64,000 nt of DNA from SG8-38 sp041576815 (GTDB lineage: Bacteria; Myxococcota_A; Polyangia; Polyangiales; Houyiibacteriaceae). Below the pieces are notes generated by a model. The model searched no databases. It was not told where the DNA came from and saw only the letters and a list, made by a program, of their open reading frames with translations. Below are positions 9,126 through 17,207 of the stretch, one piece after another. Numbering within the stretch: position 1 is the stretch's first letter; each line of letters begins with the position of its first letter. Location of the stretch: assembly GCA_041576815.1 (NCBI GenBank), contig JBFGKE010000001.1, positions 166,421 through 230,420 on the forward strand. The letters are read 5' to 3'. The position numbers were made by a program, and so were the translations under genes.

Positions 9126-10709
9126 GTGGCCGAGATGCCTAGCTTCAAGCTCAATGGGAAAGAGATCGTCTTCCAGCCGGGGGAGACCGTCATGGAGGCG
9201 GCTTGGCGCGAGGGAATCGAGATTCCCCACTACTGCTGGCACCCCGGGCTTTCGATCGCGGCCAATTGCCGGATGTGTCTCGTGCACGTCCAGAGCGGGC
9301 GTCAGATGGAGATGCCTCAGCTCGTGCTCGACGACGCTACGGGGGAGTTCGTTCCCGCGACCAAGCCGAAGCTCCAGCCCGCCTGTCAGCTCGCCGCCGC
9401 CGAGGGCATGGAGGTGTCGTCGATCGACGACGAGGCGAAAGAGGCGCAGGCCTCCGTGCAGGAGTTCTTGCTGCTCAACCACCCCGTCGACTGTCCGATC
9501 TGCGACCAGTCCGGGGAATGCAAGCTTCAAGACTACTATTACGAGCACCAGGCAACCTTGAAGCGCAAGCTCACCGAGCCGGTGCACAAGCCCAAGGGGG
9601 TTCGCTTCGGGCCGACCATCGTCTACGACGGCGAGCGCTGCATCATGTGCACGCGATGCATTCGTTTCTGTAGCGAGGTGGTGAAGGACGACGTGCTGGA
9701 CATGCGCGAGCGCGGCAATCGCAACGAGATCTTCGTCGCGCCGGGCCGCGAGCTCGATCACCGCTACACGTTCATGACCGAGCACGTTTGCCCGGTTGGC
9801 GCGCTCACGACCCAAGACTTTCGGTTCAAGGCCAGGGTCTGGTTCCTAAAGTCGGGGAAGGGCGTCTGCACGGGCTGCGCGACCGGCTGCAACAGCCACG
9901 TCGACTACGACCCCCGCTACGGCAAGGTCTACCGGCTTCGCCCCCGGGACAACCCCGATGTCAACGAGTTTTGGATGTGCGACGACGGCATGATGACGTA
10001 CACGCGCCACGACACCGACCGCCTCGCGATGCCGACCGAGGGGCGTGGGGACGCGCGCATGCCGATCGGCGAGTCCGAGGCGCTCGACCTCGCAGCCCAG
10101 AAGCTCGGGGGTGTCGACGGCTCCAAGCTAGGGGTGGTGCTGAGCGCGCAGCACACGACCGAGGACAACCTCGCGTTGGCCAAGCTCGCTGCGTCCCTTG
10201 GCGCGAGCCGTCTGTACCTCGCGGCGCTCGGCGGCTGGGAGGGCGACGACATCCTCCGCAGCAGCGACAACAACCCCAACCGGGCCGGCGCAACGCAGGC
10301 CGCTGGGGGCGTCGAGCTCGCGAGCATCCAGGACCTCCTGGGGGACGTGCAGAGCGGCTCGATCGAGGGCGTGATCGCGCTGGGCTGGGCCACCGCCGAG
10401 CGCCTCGAAGAGCTCGCCCCGCTGGTGTCGCTCGATGCCGTGGTTTCGCTGACCAGCCACGTCGGGGCGCTTCCCGCCGTCGCGTCGGTGGTGATTCCGG
10501 TCGCCGACATCTTCGAGATCGAAGGCAGCTTCATCAACGAAAAAGGAATGAGCCAAGGGTTTCGACCCGTCCTCGATGCGCCTGCAGGCGTCGATCCCTG
10601 CTGGCAGGCGATCGCGGCGCTTGCAAATCGGCTCGGCCACGACCTCGGCTTCAAAGACCTCGCCTCGCTCCGTGCGGGTATGACGGACGCGGTGGAGGCG
10701 GCGCAGTGA
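9126..10709 (+). CDS. nuoG: NADH-quinone oxidoreductase subunit G (short form)
   Basis: This is a 527-residue Fe-S subunit of complex I. Ligands for a [2Fe-2S] cluster (Cys37, Cys48, Cys51, Cys87), the His-coordinated [4Fe-4S] cluster N5 (His119, Cys123, Cys126, Cys132) and further 4Fe-4S clusters (CIMCTRC, EHVCPVG, CTGCATGC) are visible. The C-terminal molybdopterin-oxidoreductase-like part is short: E. coli NuoG is about 900 residues. The GTG at 9126 follows nuoD by three bases; the ATG at 9135 (MPSFKLNG) is a good alternative. nuoE and nuoF, normally adjacent, are missing. A catalytic role in another formate or hydrogenase-type complex is less likely given the neighbours. Confidence 0.93.
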   Translation: MAEMPSFKLNGKEIVFQPGETVMEAAWREGIEIPHYCWHPGLSIAANCRMCLVHVQSGRQMEMPQLVLDDATGEFVPATKPKLQPACQLAAAEGMEVSSIDDEAKEAQASVQEFLLLNHPVDCPICDQSGECKLQDYYYEHQATLKRKLTEPVHKPKGVRFGPTIVYDGERCIMCTRCIRFCSEVVKDDVLDMRERGNRNEIFVAPGRELDHRYTFMTEHVCPVGALTTQDFRFKARVWFLKSGKGVCTGCATGCNSHVDYDPRYGKVYRLRPRDNPDVNEFWMCDDGMMTYTRHDTDRLAMPTEGRGDARMPIGESEALDLAAQKLGGVDGSKLGVVLSAQHTTEDNLALAKLAASLGASRLYLAALGGWEGDDILRSSDNNPNRAGATQAAGGVELASIQDLLGDVQSGSIEGVIALGWATAERLEELAPLVSLDAVVSLTSHVGALPAVASVVIPVADIFEIEGSFINEKGMSQGFRPVLDAPAGVDPCWQAIAALANRLGHDLGFKDLASLRAGMTDAVEAAQ

Positions 10710-12121
10710 CCACCACCTTTCTCGTCGTCTCTGCCTTGGTGAAGGTTGCGGTCGTCCTGCTCATCACGGTCGGCGCATTTGCGCCCGTCCTGATCTGGGC
10801 GGAGCGACGCCAAAGCGCGATGATTCAGGACAGGCTCGGACCGAGCCGCGCGGCGATCGTGCTGCCCGACGGGGCGGTGACGGTCATCGACCGCGCGCGC
10901 GCGCCCCTCAAGGGTTTGGCCGCGATGACGGGCGTCGTTGCGCTGCTCACGCTGCTGGTTCTGTCCTACATCGCCATTCGAGGCAGCAATCCGCTTCCGA
11001 TCGCCACGTCCGTGCTGGCAAAGACCCTCGCCGGGACGGGCATTGCATTCGTGCTCTTGCGAATTGGCTACGGTGTGCACACGACGATCGTTCGAAACGG
11101 CGGGCGCATCATGCTCATCGGGCTCCTTCACCCGCTCGCCGACGCGATCAAGTTCATCTTCAAAGAGGATTTCGTCCCGCCCAAGTCTGACAAGCTCCTC
11201 TTCTCCGCCGGTCCGATCATCGCGCTGATCCCCGCCATCGCCGCGTTTGCGGTGATTCCCTTCGCGAGCACGTTGCACTGGGACCACCTCGACCAAGTGT
11301 TGCCGAGAACGGGTGCCATCGCCGGGCCCGCCATCCCGATGCAGATCGCCAGCATCAACGTCGGGATCCTCTTCATCTTCGCCATCGCGAGCACGGGGAT
11401 CATCGGCGCTGCGGTTTCCGGCTACGCCTCGGACAACAAGTACTCGCTGCTCGGCGGCATTCGCGCAGCAAGCCAAATGGTGAGCTACGAGGTCGTGCTC
11501 GGCCTCACCCTCGTGCCGGCCTTCATGGTCTACGCCTCGCTTCGACTGGAGGACATGGCGCTCTGGCAGCACGAGCACTTCTGGGGAATCTTCATCCCCC
11601 CTCTGACCCTCGCGGCGATCAACTTCTTCGTGGCTGCCATCGCCGAGACCAAGCGCGTGCCGTTCGATTTGCCCGAGGGGGAAAGCGAGCTCGTGGGGGG
11701 CTACCTCACGGAGTACTCGGGCATGAAGTTCGGCATGTTTTTCATGGGTGAATTCGTCGAGGTGGTGTCTTTGGCCGCCATCGCCTCGGTGCTCTTTTTC
11801 GGTGGTTGGGACGTGCCCTATCTCTATCGAGACGGGTTCGAATTCACGTTTCCTTTCGTCGCGGGCAGCTTCAGCGTGCCGCTGGTCCACTGGCTGGTCG
11901 TCGCCATCCAGTTCTTTTTCTTTCTTTTCAAGATCATCGTGCTGATCTGGCTGCAGCTCATGATCCGCTGGTCGCTTCCACGGTTCCGCTACGACCAGCT
12001 GATGTCGCTCTGCTGGAAGGGACTCTTGCCCGTTTCCTTGCTCAACATCTTCGTCGTGGGCGCGTTCATCCTGTCCGGTTGGCTCGACCAGTGGGTGGCG
12101 TTCTTCGAGCGGATCTTCTGA
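10706..12121 (+). CDS. nuoH: NADH-quinone oxidoreductase subunit H with an extra transmembrane insertion
   Basis: This 471-residue membrane subunit links the quinone site to the proton pumps. The GTG at 10706 overlaps the nuoG stop by four bases (GTGA). Family motifs are present: WAERRQSAMIQDRLGPSR (about 31-48), GLLHPLADAIKFIFKED (about 139-155), FAETKRVPFDLPEGESELVGGY-type segment and the RYDQLMSLCWKGLLP end. In ordinary NuoH the GPNR and GLLQPLAD motifs are only a few residues apart. Here about 87 residues (50-136) lie between them, with two predicted helices (about 69-91 and 98-120). An even number of helices would keep the topology. Typical NuoH is about 325-350 residues, so the insertion explains most of the excess. 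Confidence 0.93.
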   Translation: MTTTFLVVSALVKVAVVLLITVGAFAPVLIWAERRQSAMIQDRLGPSRAAIVLPDGAVTVIDRARAPLKGLAAMTGVVALLTLLVLSYIAIRGSNPLPIATSVLAKTLAGTGIAFVLLRIGYGVHTTIVRNGGRIMLIGLLHPLADAIKFIFKEDFVPPKSDKLLFSAGPIIALIPAIAAFAVIPFASTLHWDHLDQVLPRTGAIAGPAIPMQIASINVGILFIFAIASTGIIGAAVSGYASDNKYSLLGGIRAASQMVSYEVVLGLTLVPAFMVYASLRLEDMALWQHEHFWGIFIPPLTLAAINFFVAAIAETKRVPFDLPEGESELVGGYLTEYSGMKFGMFFMGEFVEVVSLAAIASVLFFGGWDVPYLYRDGFEFTFPFVAGSFSVPLVHWLVVAIQFFFFLFKIIVLIWLQLMIRWSLPRFRYDQLMSLCWKGLLPVSLLNIFVVGAFILSGWLDQWVAFFERIF

Positions 12122-12128
12122 GGTCGCC

Positions 12129-12722
12129 ATGGCAGTCGAAGTCAAAGTCATCAAGAAGCCCGGCCGGACGGTCGCCGAGCAGCTCTATGTGCCGGAAATC
12201 GCGAAGGGCCTGGGCTTCGCCATGGGGCGTTTCTTCAAGAACACGTTCGGCCCGAAGTCGAAGAAAGAAATCGCGACCGTCCGATACCCCGAAGAGAAGA
12301 TCGAGTACCCGGAACGGTTCCGTGGCATTCACCGCCTCACCCAGCGGACTGACGGGTCGCCCCGCTGCGTGGCGTGCCTTTGCTGCAGCACGGCGTGCCC
12401 CGCGCAGTGCATCTACATCGAGCCCGCGGAATACGAGCCCGGCGATCCTCGCTTCGGCTACGAGCGGTACCCGTCGGTGTTCGTGATCGACGAGCTTCGA
12501 TGCATCTTCTGCGGCTACTGCGTCGAGGCGTGCCCCTGCGACGCGATCCGAATGGACACGGGGATGCACATGCCACCGTCGACCCGACGCGAGCACTTCC
12601 TCTACGACAAAGAGACCCTGCTCTCCATCCCGGGCCGCGACGGCACCTACGAGACGGCCAACATGCGCCACGAGCCGGGCGACCCGACGCACCCCGGCAT
12701 CGATCGCGAGCGCGGACACTAG
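12129..12722 (+). CDS. nuoI: NADH-quinone oxidoreductase subunit I
   Basis: This is a 197-residue ferredoxin-like subunit holding two [4Fe-4S] clusters (N6a/N6b) that pass electrons to NuoB. The two CxxCxxCxxxCP motifs are at Cys80/83/86/90 (CVACLCCSTACP) and Cys125/128/131/135 (CIFCGYCVEACP). The N-terminal amphipathic part and the RFRGIHRL segment are as in the family. It is the last nuo gene here: a methyltransferase gene starts two bases after its stop, so nuoJ-N must be elsewhere if complex I is complete. Confidence 0.96.
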   Translation: MAVEVKVIKKPGRTVAEQLYVPEIAKGLGFAMGRFFKNTFGPKSKKEIATVRYPEEKIEYPERFRGIHRLTQRTDGSPRCVACLCCSTACPAQCIYIEPAEYEPGDPRFGYERYPSVFVIDELRCIFCGYCVEACPCDAIRMDTGMHMPPSTRREHFLYDKETLLSIPGRDGTYETANMRHEPGDPTHPGIDRERGH

Positions 12723-12724
12723 GC

Positions 12725-13573
12725 GTGTCCCGGGCGCGCGCCGCGAGCCGAACGGCGATCATGGTCGCTGCGTATCGGGGGCGAGCGAGCGAGGGGCCCC
12801 ATCCGATCTGCGCCGACCCCTGGGCGCTCCGCTTGGCTGGGCCCGAGGGAGAGGCGCTGTCGCGTCGTTGGGACGCGCACTCTCCATCGATGGAGCTGTG
12901 GGTGGCCCTTCGCACCCGATACCTCGATGACTGCGTGACTCGGGCGCTCGATCGGGGCATCGCGCAGGTGGCGATCCTCGGTGCGGGCCTGGACACGCGG
13001 GCCGTGCGCCTCGGCCGCAGCGGGGTGCGGTTTTTCGAAGTCGACCAGCCGGCGAGCCAAGCCGACAAACGTGAGCGAGTTTCGAAGTTCGAGGGCTATC
13101 CCCTCGATGCGGCGACGTTCGTGCCTTGCGATTTCGAGCGGGACGACTTCGTCCAGCGCCTGGCCGACGCGGGCTTCGACCGCAGAGCGCCCGCGTGTCT
13201 CGTTTGGGAGGGCGTCGTCTACTACCTTGCCGAGGACGCCGCTCGCTCGACCCTCGGGCGCGTGGCCTCGGCGCTCGAGCCCCGCTCGCTTCTGATATTC
13301 GACTATTTGAACAGCCACATGGCCAAGTCGAGCCCCCGGCTCCGCGATGAAGACCGGGCGATGAAAGACATCATCGAGGAGCTGGGCGAGCCCATGCAGT
13401 TCGGGATCGATGATCCGACGCCGCTGATGGCGGAAGCGGGCTACCGGTTTCTTCGGACGGTCTCCTTCGACGAGCTCGCGCTCCAGTACACCGGCACCTA
13501 TGCGCGCGACCGCTTCTTTCGCTTTCAATCGATCGCGCTCGCGAGCGCCAGCGCGGAGGCGATGTCGTGGTAG
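12725..13573 (+). CDS. SAM-dependent methyltransferase (leucine carboxyl methyltransferase-like family)
   Basis: This 282-residue protein starts at GTG 12725, two bases after nuoI. The N-terminus ASRTAIMVAAYRGRAS matches the start of the putative methyltransferase group known as TIGR00027 (PF04072 clan). The SAM-binding glycine motif is VAILGAGLDTRAVRL (about 80-94), followed by an acidic strand end (FFEVDQP) and the VWEGVVYYL segment typical of this group. Substrates of bacterial members are mostly unknown, with small-molecule O-methylation the usual guess. It overlaps the downstream hydrolase gene by seven bases, so the two are probably co-translated and may act in one small pathway. Confidence 0.8.
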   Translation: MSRARAASRTAIMVAAYRGRASEGPHPICADPWALRLAGPEGEALSRRWDAHSPSMELWVALRTRYLDDCVTRALDRGIAQVAILGAGLDTRAVRLGRSGVRFFEVDQPASQADKRERVSKFEGYPLDAATFVPCDFERDDFVQRLADAGFDRRAPACLVWEGVVYYLAEDAARSTLGRVASALEPRSLLIFDYLNSHMAKSSPRLRDEDRAMKDIIEELGEPMQFGIDDPTPLMAEAGYRFLRTVSFDELALQYTGTYARDRFFRFQSIALASASAEAMSW

Positions 13574-14331
13574 GCCGCGCGGAGGTCGGCGGACGAACGA
13601 TGACCTTTCGACGAGTCGAAGGGAGCGGCCCGACCCTGGTTTGCGTACACGGCTCGGCGGACAACCATCACGTCTACGACCGCCTCCTCGACGCGCTGGC
13701 CGGATGCAACGCCGCCGCGATCGACATGCCCGGACGCGCGGGCACCGACGGGCCGCCGCTCACGACAGCGGCCGAGATGGAGCAGCTTCTCCGCGGTTTC
13801 GTCGAGACGCAGGTGCATGGAGATTACGTCGTCGTGGGCCACTCGCTCGGCGGCGGCGTGGCGCTCGAGCACGCGCTCGGAACGCCTGGCGAGCGGCTGA
13901 AAGGCCTCGTGCTGCTCGCCACCGGGGCTCGCCTTCGCGTGCACCCGATGATCCTCCAGCTGTTCGAGCAGATCGCAGAGTCAGGCGTGCTTCCCCCGCA
14001 GCCGCCGGGCCTTTACGAACCCGGCGTGGATCCCACGATCGTCGAAGAGGCGGCCAGGTATCGAGAGCTCACGCCGATCGCCACCGGGGGCGCGGACTGG
14101 CGCGCGGCCAACGCGTTCGATCGAATGGAAGACCTCGGCGACATCGCGGTCCCGGCGCTGATCGTTGCCGGCACCAAAGACGCTCTGACGCCGCCGAGGT
14201 ACGCCGAGTACCTCCACACGCGCATCGAAAAGAGCGAGCTCCGGGTCCTCGAGGGAGCGGGGCACATGTTCCTGATGGAAAGAGCGTTCGAAACCGCCGA
14301 AGCCATCCGAGGGTTCATGCGGAGCATGTAG
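13567..14331 (+). CDS. Alpha/beta hydrolase
   Basis: This 254-residue alpha/beta-hydrolase has the nucleophile elbow GHSLGGG (Ser93), the oxyanion-hole HGS motif (VCVHGSADN, residues 25-33), a likely catalytic Asp in AGTKDALTP and a catalytic His in LEGAGHMFLME. The GTG at 13567, inside the end of the methyltransferase gene, gives the usual opening strand (VGGRTMTFRRVEGSGPTLV). An ATG at 13600 would cut that strand. The substrate cannot be told from the sequence. Coupling to the methyltransferase suggests a methyl-ester or small-metabolite pathway, which is only inference. Confidence 0.85.
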   Translation: MVGRAEVGGRTMTFRRVEGSGPTLVCVHGSADNHHVYDRLLDALAGCNAAAIDMPGRAGTDGPPLTTAAEMEQLLRGFVETQVHGDYVVVGHSLGGGVALEHALGTPGERLKGLVLLATGARLRVHPMILQLFEQIAESGVLPPQPPGLYEPGVDPTIVEEAARYRELTPIATGGADWRAANAFDRMEDLGDIAVPALIVAGTKDALTPPRYAEYLHTRIEKSELRVLEGAGHMFLMERAFETAEAIRGFMRSM

Positions 14332-14340
14332 ACCTGTACG

Positions 14341-14376
14341 GCCACTTGGCACTCGCGAGGTGCCTGACCCCTTTTC
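14341..14376. repeat. Palindromic intergenic element with T-run (terminator or REP-like)
   Basis: GGCACTCGCGAGGTGCC forms a five-base-pair stem, with CTCGCGAG itself a perfect palindrome in the middle, followed by TGACCCCTTTT. It lies in the 125-base gap between the hydrolase and recQ. A rho-independent terminator for the nuoA-to-hydrolase run is one reading. The reverse complement, containing GGGGTCAGGCACC, also resembles dispersed palindromes I recall from other bacterial genomes. Only one copy is visible in this window, so repeat status is unproven. Confidence 0.35.
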
Positions 14377-14456
14377 CAGCACCACAACAACGTTGGTGTG
14401 GAATGTCCGATACCCATGGCATGCAGCCAGCGGTCGCTGTAGGGTGGCTTTCGTTC

Positions 14457-16349
14457 ATGGGGGATGTGGATTCGGTCTTGGGGGAGAGGTTTGGGCTCTC
14501 CTCCTTTTATCCATGGCAGCGCGAAGCGATCGACGAGCTGCTCGAGGGCAAGCGTAAGGTCCTGGTGATCGCGCCCACCGGGGGCGGCAAGTCGCTCTGC
14601 TATCAGCTGCCGGCGGCGGTTCTGGAGGGCACGTCCATCGTCATCTCGCCGCTCATCGCGCTGATGGAAGATCAGGTGCGCGCGTTGTCCCAGCGTGGCA
14701 TGGCCGCCACCTATCTCGCATCCACCCTCGAGCCCGCCGAGCTTCGCCGCCGCGAGCAGGAGATCGCGCGCGGCCGCTATGAGCTCGTGTACGTGGCGCC
14801 CGAGCGCCTCGAGTCCCCGCGGCTGGTCCACCTGCTCGAGGGCCTTCGGCCGCCGCTCGTGGCGGTCGACGAGGCGCACTGCATCTCGCAGTGGGGGCAC
14901 GATTTCCGGCCCTCTTACCTGCGCCTCGGCGAGGTGCTCGCAAGGCTTCAACCGTCTCGGCTGATCGCGTGCACCGCCACCGCCACGCCGATCGTCCGCG
15001 AAGAGATTCAGGCGCGGCTCGGCCTACCGTCAGACGAGACCGGGGTGATCCTTCGCGGCTTCTCGCGGCCTAATTTGCACCTGGCGGCGATTGAGACGGA
15101 CAGCACGAGCGGCCGCCGTAGGCGCATGCTCGATGCGCTCCGGGGCGCGCTCGGCGATCCGGCAAAACCCAACGGGGGCGCGATCGTCTATGCGGCGACG
15201 CGGCGCAACACGGAAAAGGTCGCCGAGGTCGTGGCGGCGCACGGCTGGCGGGTCGCGGCCTACCACGCGGGCCTGTCCGCAGCCGTGCGCGAGGACGTCA
15301 ACCGGCGGTTTGCAGCGCGTGCGCTGGATGTCGTGGTGGCTACCAACGCGTTTGGAATGGGGATCGACCGTCCGGACATACGTACGGTCGTGCACGTTCA
15401 GGCGCCGGGATCGGTCGAGGCCTACTATCAAGAGGTTGGACGCGCCGGGCGCGACGGGCAGCCCGCGCATGGTCTCCTGCTGACGAGCTCGGGCGATCTG
15501 GGGCTCCGGCGTCGTTTGATCGGCCTGAGTGGCGAGCGCGATGCAAACGCGGCGTCCGATTCGGACCACGCCCAACAGCAGTGGCGCCTGTTCCTCGACC
15601 TCATGCGCTACGTCGAAGCGGGAAGCTGCCGCCACGATTTCATCTTGCGCTATTTCGGCGACGAACAGGAAACGCTGGGCGGGTGCGGCCACTGCGACGT
15701 TTGCGAGCGGCTCGAGCGCGGAGACGAGGGCCGGGGCGGCACCTCGGAAGGGGACGCGCTGGTCGTGCGTAAAGCGCTCGCCGGGGTCGCGCGCAATCGA
15801 GGTCGGGCGGGCCTCACCGCGGTCGCCGACATGCTGCACGGTGCCGACAACGATCGCCTTCGCCGGCTCGGGCTCGACTCGCTCACGACACACGGGCTGC
15901 TGCACGACCGGCCCAAAGCGTGGGTGCTCGTGCTCCTCAGACGCCTGATCACCGCCGGCCTCGTCGACTTGAGCACCAGCGAGTTTCCCGTTCCCCATTT
16001 GACCACCGACGGCGTGGCGACGATGAAGGGCGAGGCGCCAGTCCGGGTGTTGCTGCCGAGCCCAGACGCGGGCCGCACACGGTCGAGTCGGCCGCCTCGA
16101 GTGTCGCCCGACCTACCCACCGACGTCGACGCAACGCTCTTCGAGCGCCTTCGTGCGGCGCGCCTCGACATTGCTCGGGCCAAGGGAGTGCCCGCCTACG
16201 TGATCTGCCACGATCGTACGCTCCTCGAAATCGCAGCCTTCAAACCCACGTCCGTCGAGGCCCTTGCCGAGATCCACGGGATGGGCCCGGCGCGAATCGC
16301 GAGCTACGCGGAGCCGTTCCTCGACGCGGTGAACGCCCACGCGCCGTAG
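14457..16349 (+). CDS. recQ: ATP-dependent DNA helicase RecQ
   Basis: This 630-residue superfamily 2 helicase unwinds 3'-to-5' in recombination and replication repair. It has Walker A APTGGGKS (Lys45), the DEAH box VDEAHCISQWGHDFR, motif III TATATP, motif VI QEVGRAGRDGQ and the RecQ zinc-binding cysteines (CRHDF...CGHCDVC). A winged-helix region follows, then a C-terminal HRDC domain (LFERLRAARLDIARAKGVP to HGMGPARIA). The ATG at 14457 begins MGDVDSVLGERFG, the normal N-terminus; an in-frame ATG at 14403 adds 18 unlikely residues. The stop lies 46 bases inside the convergent AmmeMemoRadiSam B gene. Confidence 0.95.
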   Translation: MGDVDSVLGERFGLSSFYPWQREAIDELLEGKRKVLVIAPTGGGKSLCYQLPAAVLEGTSIVISPLIALMEDQVRALSQRGMAATYLASTLEPAELRRREQEIARGRYELVYVAPERLESPRLVHLLEGLRPPLVAVDEAHCISQWGHDFRPSYLRLGEVLARLQPSRLIACTATATPIVREEIQARLGLPSDETGVILRGFSRPNLHLAAIETDSTSGRRRRMLDALRGALGDPAKPNGGAIVYAATRRNTEKVAEVVAAHGWRVAAYHAGLSAAVREDVNRRFAARALDVVVATNAFGMGIDRPDIRTVVHVQAPGSVEAYYQEVGRAGRDGQPAHGLLLTSSGDLGLRRRLIGLSGERDANAASDSDHAQQQWRLFLDLMRYVEAGSCRHDFILRYFGDEQETLGGCGHCDVCERLERGDEGRGGTSEGDALVVRKALAGVARNRGRAGLTAVADMLHGADNDRLRRLGLDSLTTHGLLHDRPKAWVLVLLRRLITAGLVDLSTSEFPVPHLTTDGVATMKGEAPVRVLLPSPDAGRTRSSRPPRVSPDLPTDVDATLFERLRAARLDIARAKGVPAYVICHDRTLLEIAAFKPTSVEALAEIHGMGPARIASYAEPFLDAVNAHAP

Positions 16350-17119
16350 CCGACCACCTCGCGCCGGCTGCCCGCGGTGTCTCCCGAGCTCCGCAGGTCG
16401 AGGGTCTGCGCACGAAGCGAGTGCGCCTTTGCGCTCTGCAGCAGCCCTTGCACCGCGATGCGCCCACACGCGTCCTCTTGCCCGATCGAGTCCGGGCTCA
16501 GCGTTTCGATCGCCTTTGCAGTGGCGGTGTCCATTCGCTTCGCCGTCCTGTAGTCACGATAGTGGCTGAGATCGGAGCTCACCACGATCAACGTTTCGTC
16601 CCCGCCCCACAGCGCGTCGAGCGCTTCGGCGACGTCCGCGGGCGACGCACGGCCTACCGCGATGGGCAGGACCTCGAACGAACCGAGCACGTGCTGCAAG
16701 AACGGAAGCTGTACCTCGAGTGAATGTTCCCACTGATGTGCGTCGTCGCGGACCGTCGCAACGGAGCCCGCGAGCAGCGTGCGCCGCGCCTCCTCGTCGA
16801 CGCGGACCGATCCAAGCGGAGTTTCGAACGCGTCGTGACTCGGCACCGCCAGCCCCGAAAATGGAACGTGATGGGTCGGCCCGACCAAGACGATCCGGCG
16901 TACTGCATCGCGTGACGCTTCCAGTCGCGCAAATGCATGTGCGGCGACCGGCCCCGAGTACACATAACCGGCATGCGGAACGATCAGCGCCTTGGGAGGC
17001 GGTGACTCCGGCCAACGTGCTTCACGGGCCTCTGCGAGGTGTCGTTCCACCGTATCGCGCAGGACTTGCGCGTCCGCTGGGTAAAAAGCCCCAGCCACTG
17101 CCGGCATGCGAACACTCAC
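16304..17119 (-). CDS. AmmeMemoRadiSam system protein B (MEMO family)
   Basis: This is a 271-residue MEMO1-family protein, the class called AmmeMemoRadiSam protein B in bacteria. Diagnostic features are VRMPAVAGAFYPAD at the start, PHAGYVYSGPVAAHAF, LVGPTHHVPFSG, HQWEHSLEVQLPFLQ and VSSDLSHYRDY. The histidines, aspartate and cysteine of these motifs form the metal-site-like pocket seen in MEMO and in related extradiol dioxygenases. GTG 17119 is preferred because it gives the common N-terminus; ATG 17107 is possible, and a TTG at 17155 is less likely. The radical SAM partner is divergently transcribed about 90 bases away. The AMMECR1-like third component is not in this window. Molecular function of the system is unknown. 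Confidence 0.88.
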   Translation of the reverse strand: MSVRMPAVAGAFYPADAQVLRDTVERHLAEAREARWPESPPPKALIVPHAGYVYSGPVAAHAFARLEASRDAVRRIVLVGPTHHVPFSGLAVPSHDAFETPLGSVRVDEEARRTLLAGSVATVRDDAHQWEHSLEVQLPFLQHVLGSFEVLPIAVGRASPADVAEALDALWGGDETLIVVSSDLSHYRDYRTAKRMDTATAKAIETLSPDSIGQEDACGRIAVQGLLQSAKAHSLRAQTLDLRSSGDTAGSRREVVGYGAWAFTASRNGSA

Positions 17120-17207
17120 CAGATGGGAGTCTGCCGCTGCAACGAGAATTGTCAAAGCTGCTCGGCGAGGGTTGTCACGGGTCCTTTACGTGCGCATCGT
17201 ATGTTCG

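Noticed and set aside
9929..12154. 741-codon minus-strand frame over nuoG/nuoH
   Set aside because: It spans two verified nuo genes on the other strand and shows no protein motif.
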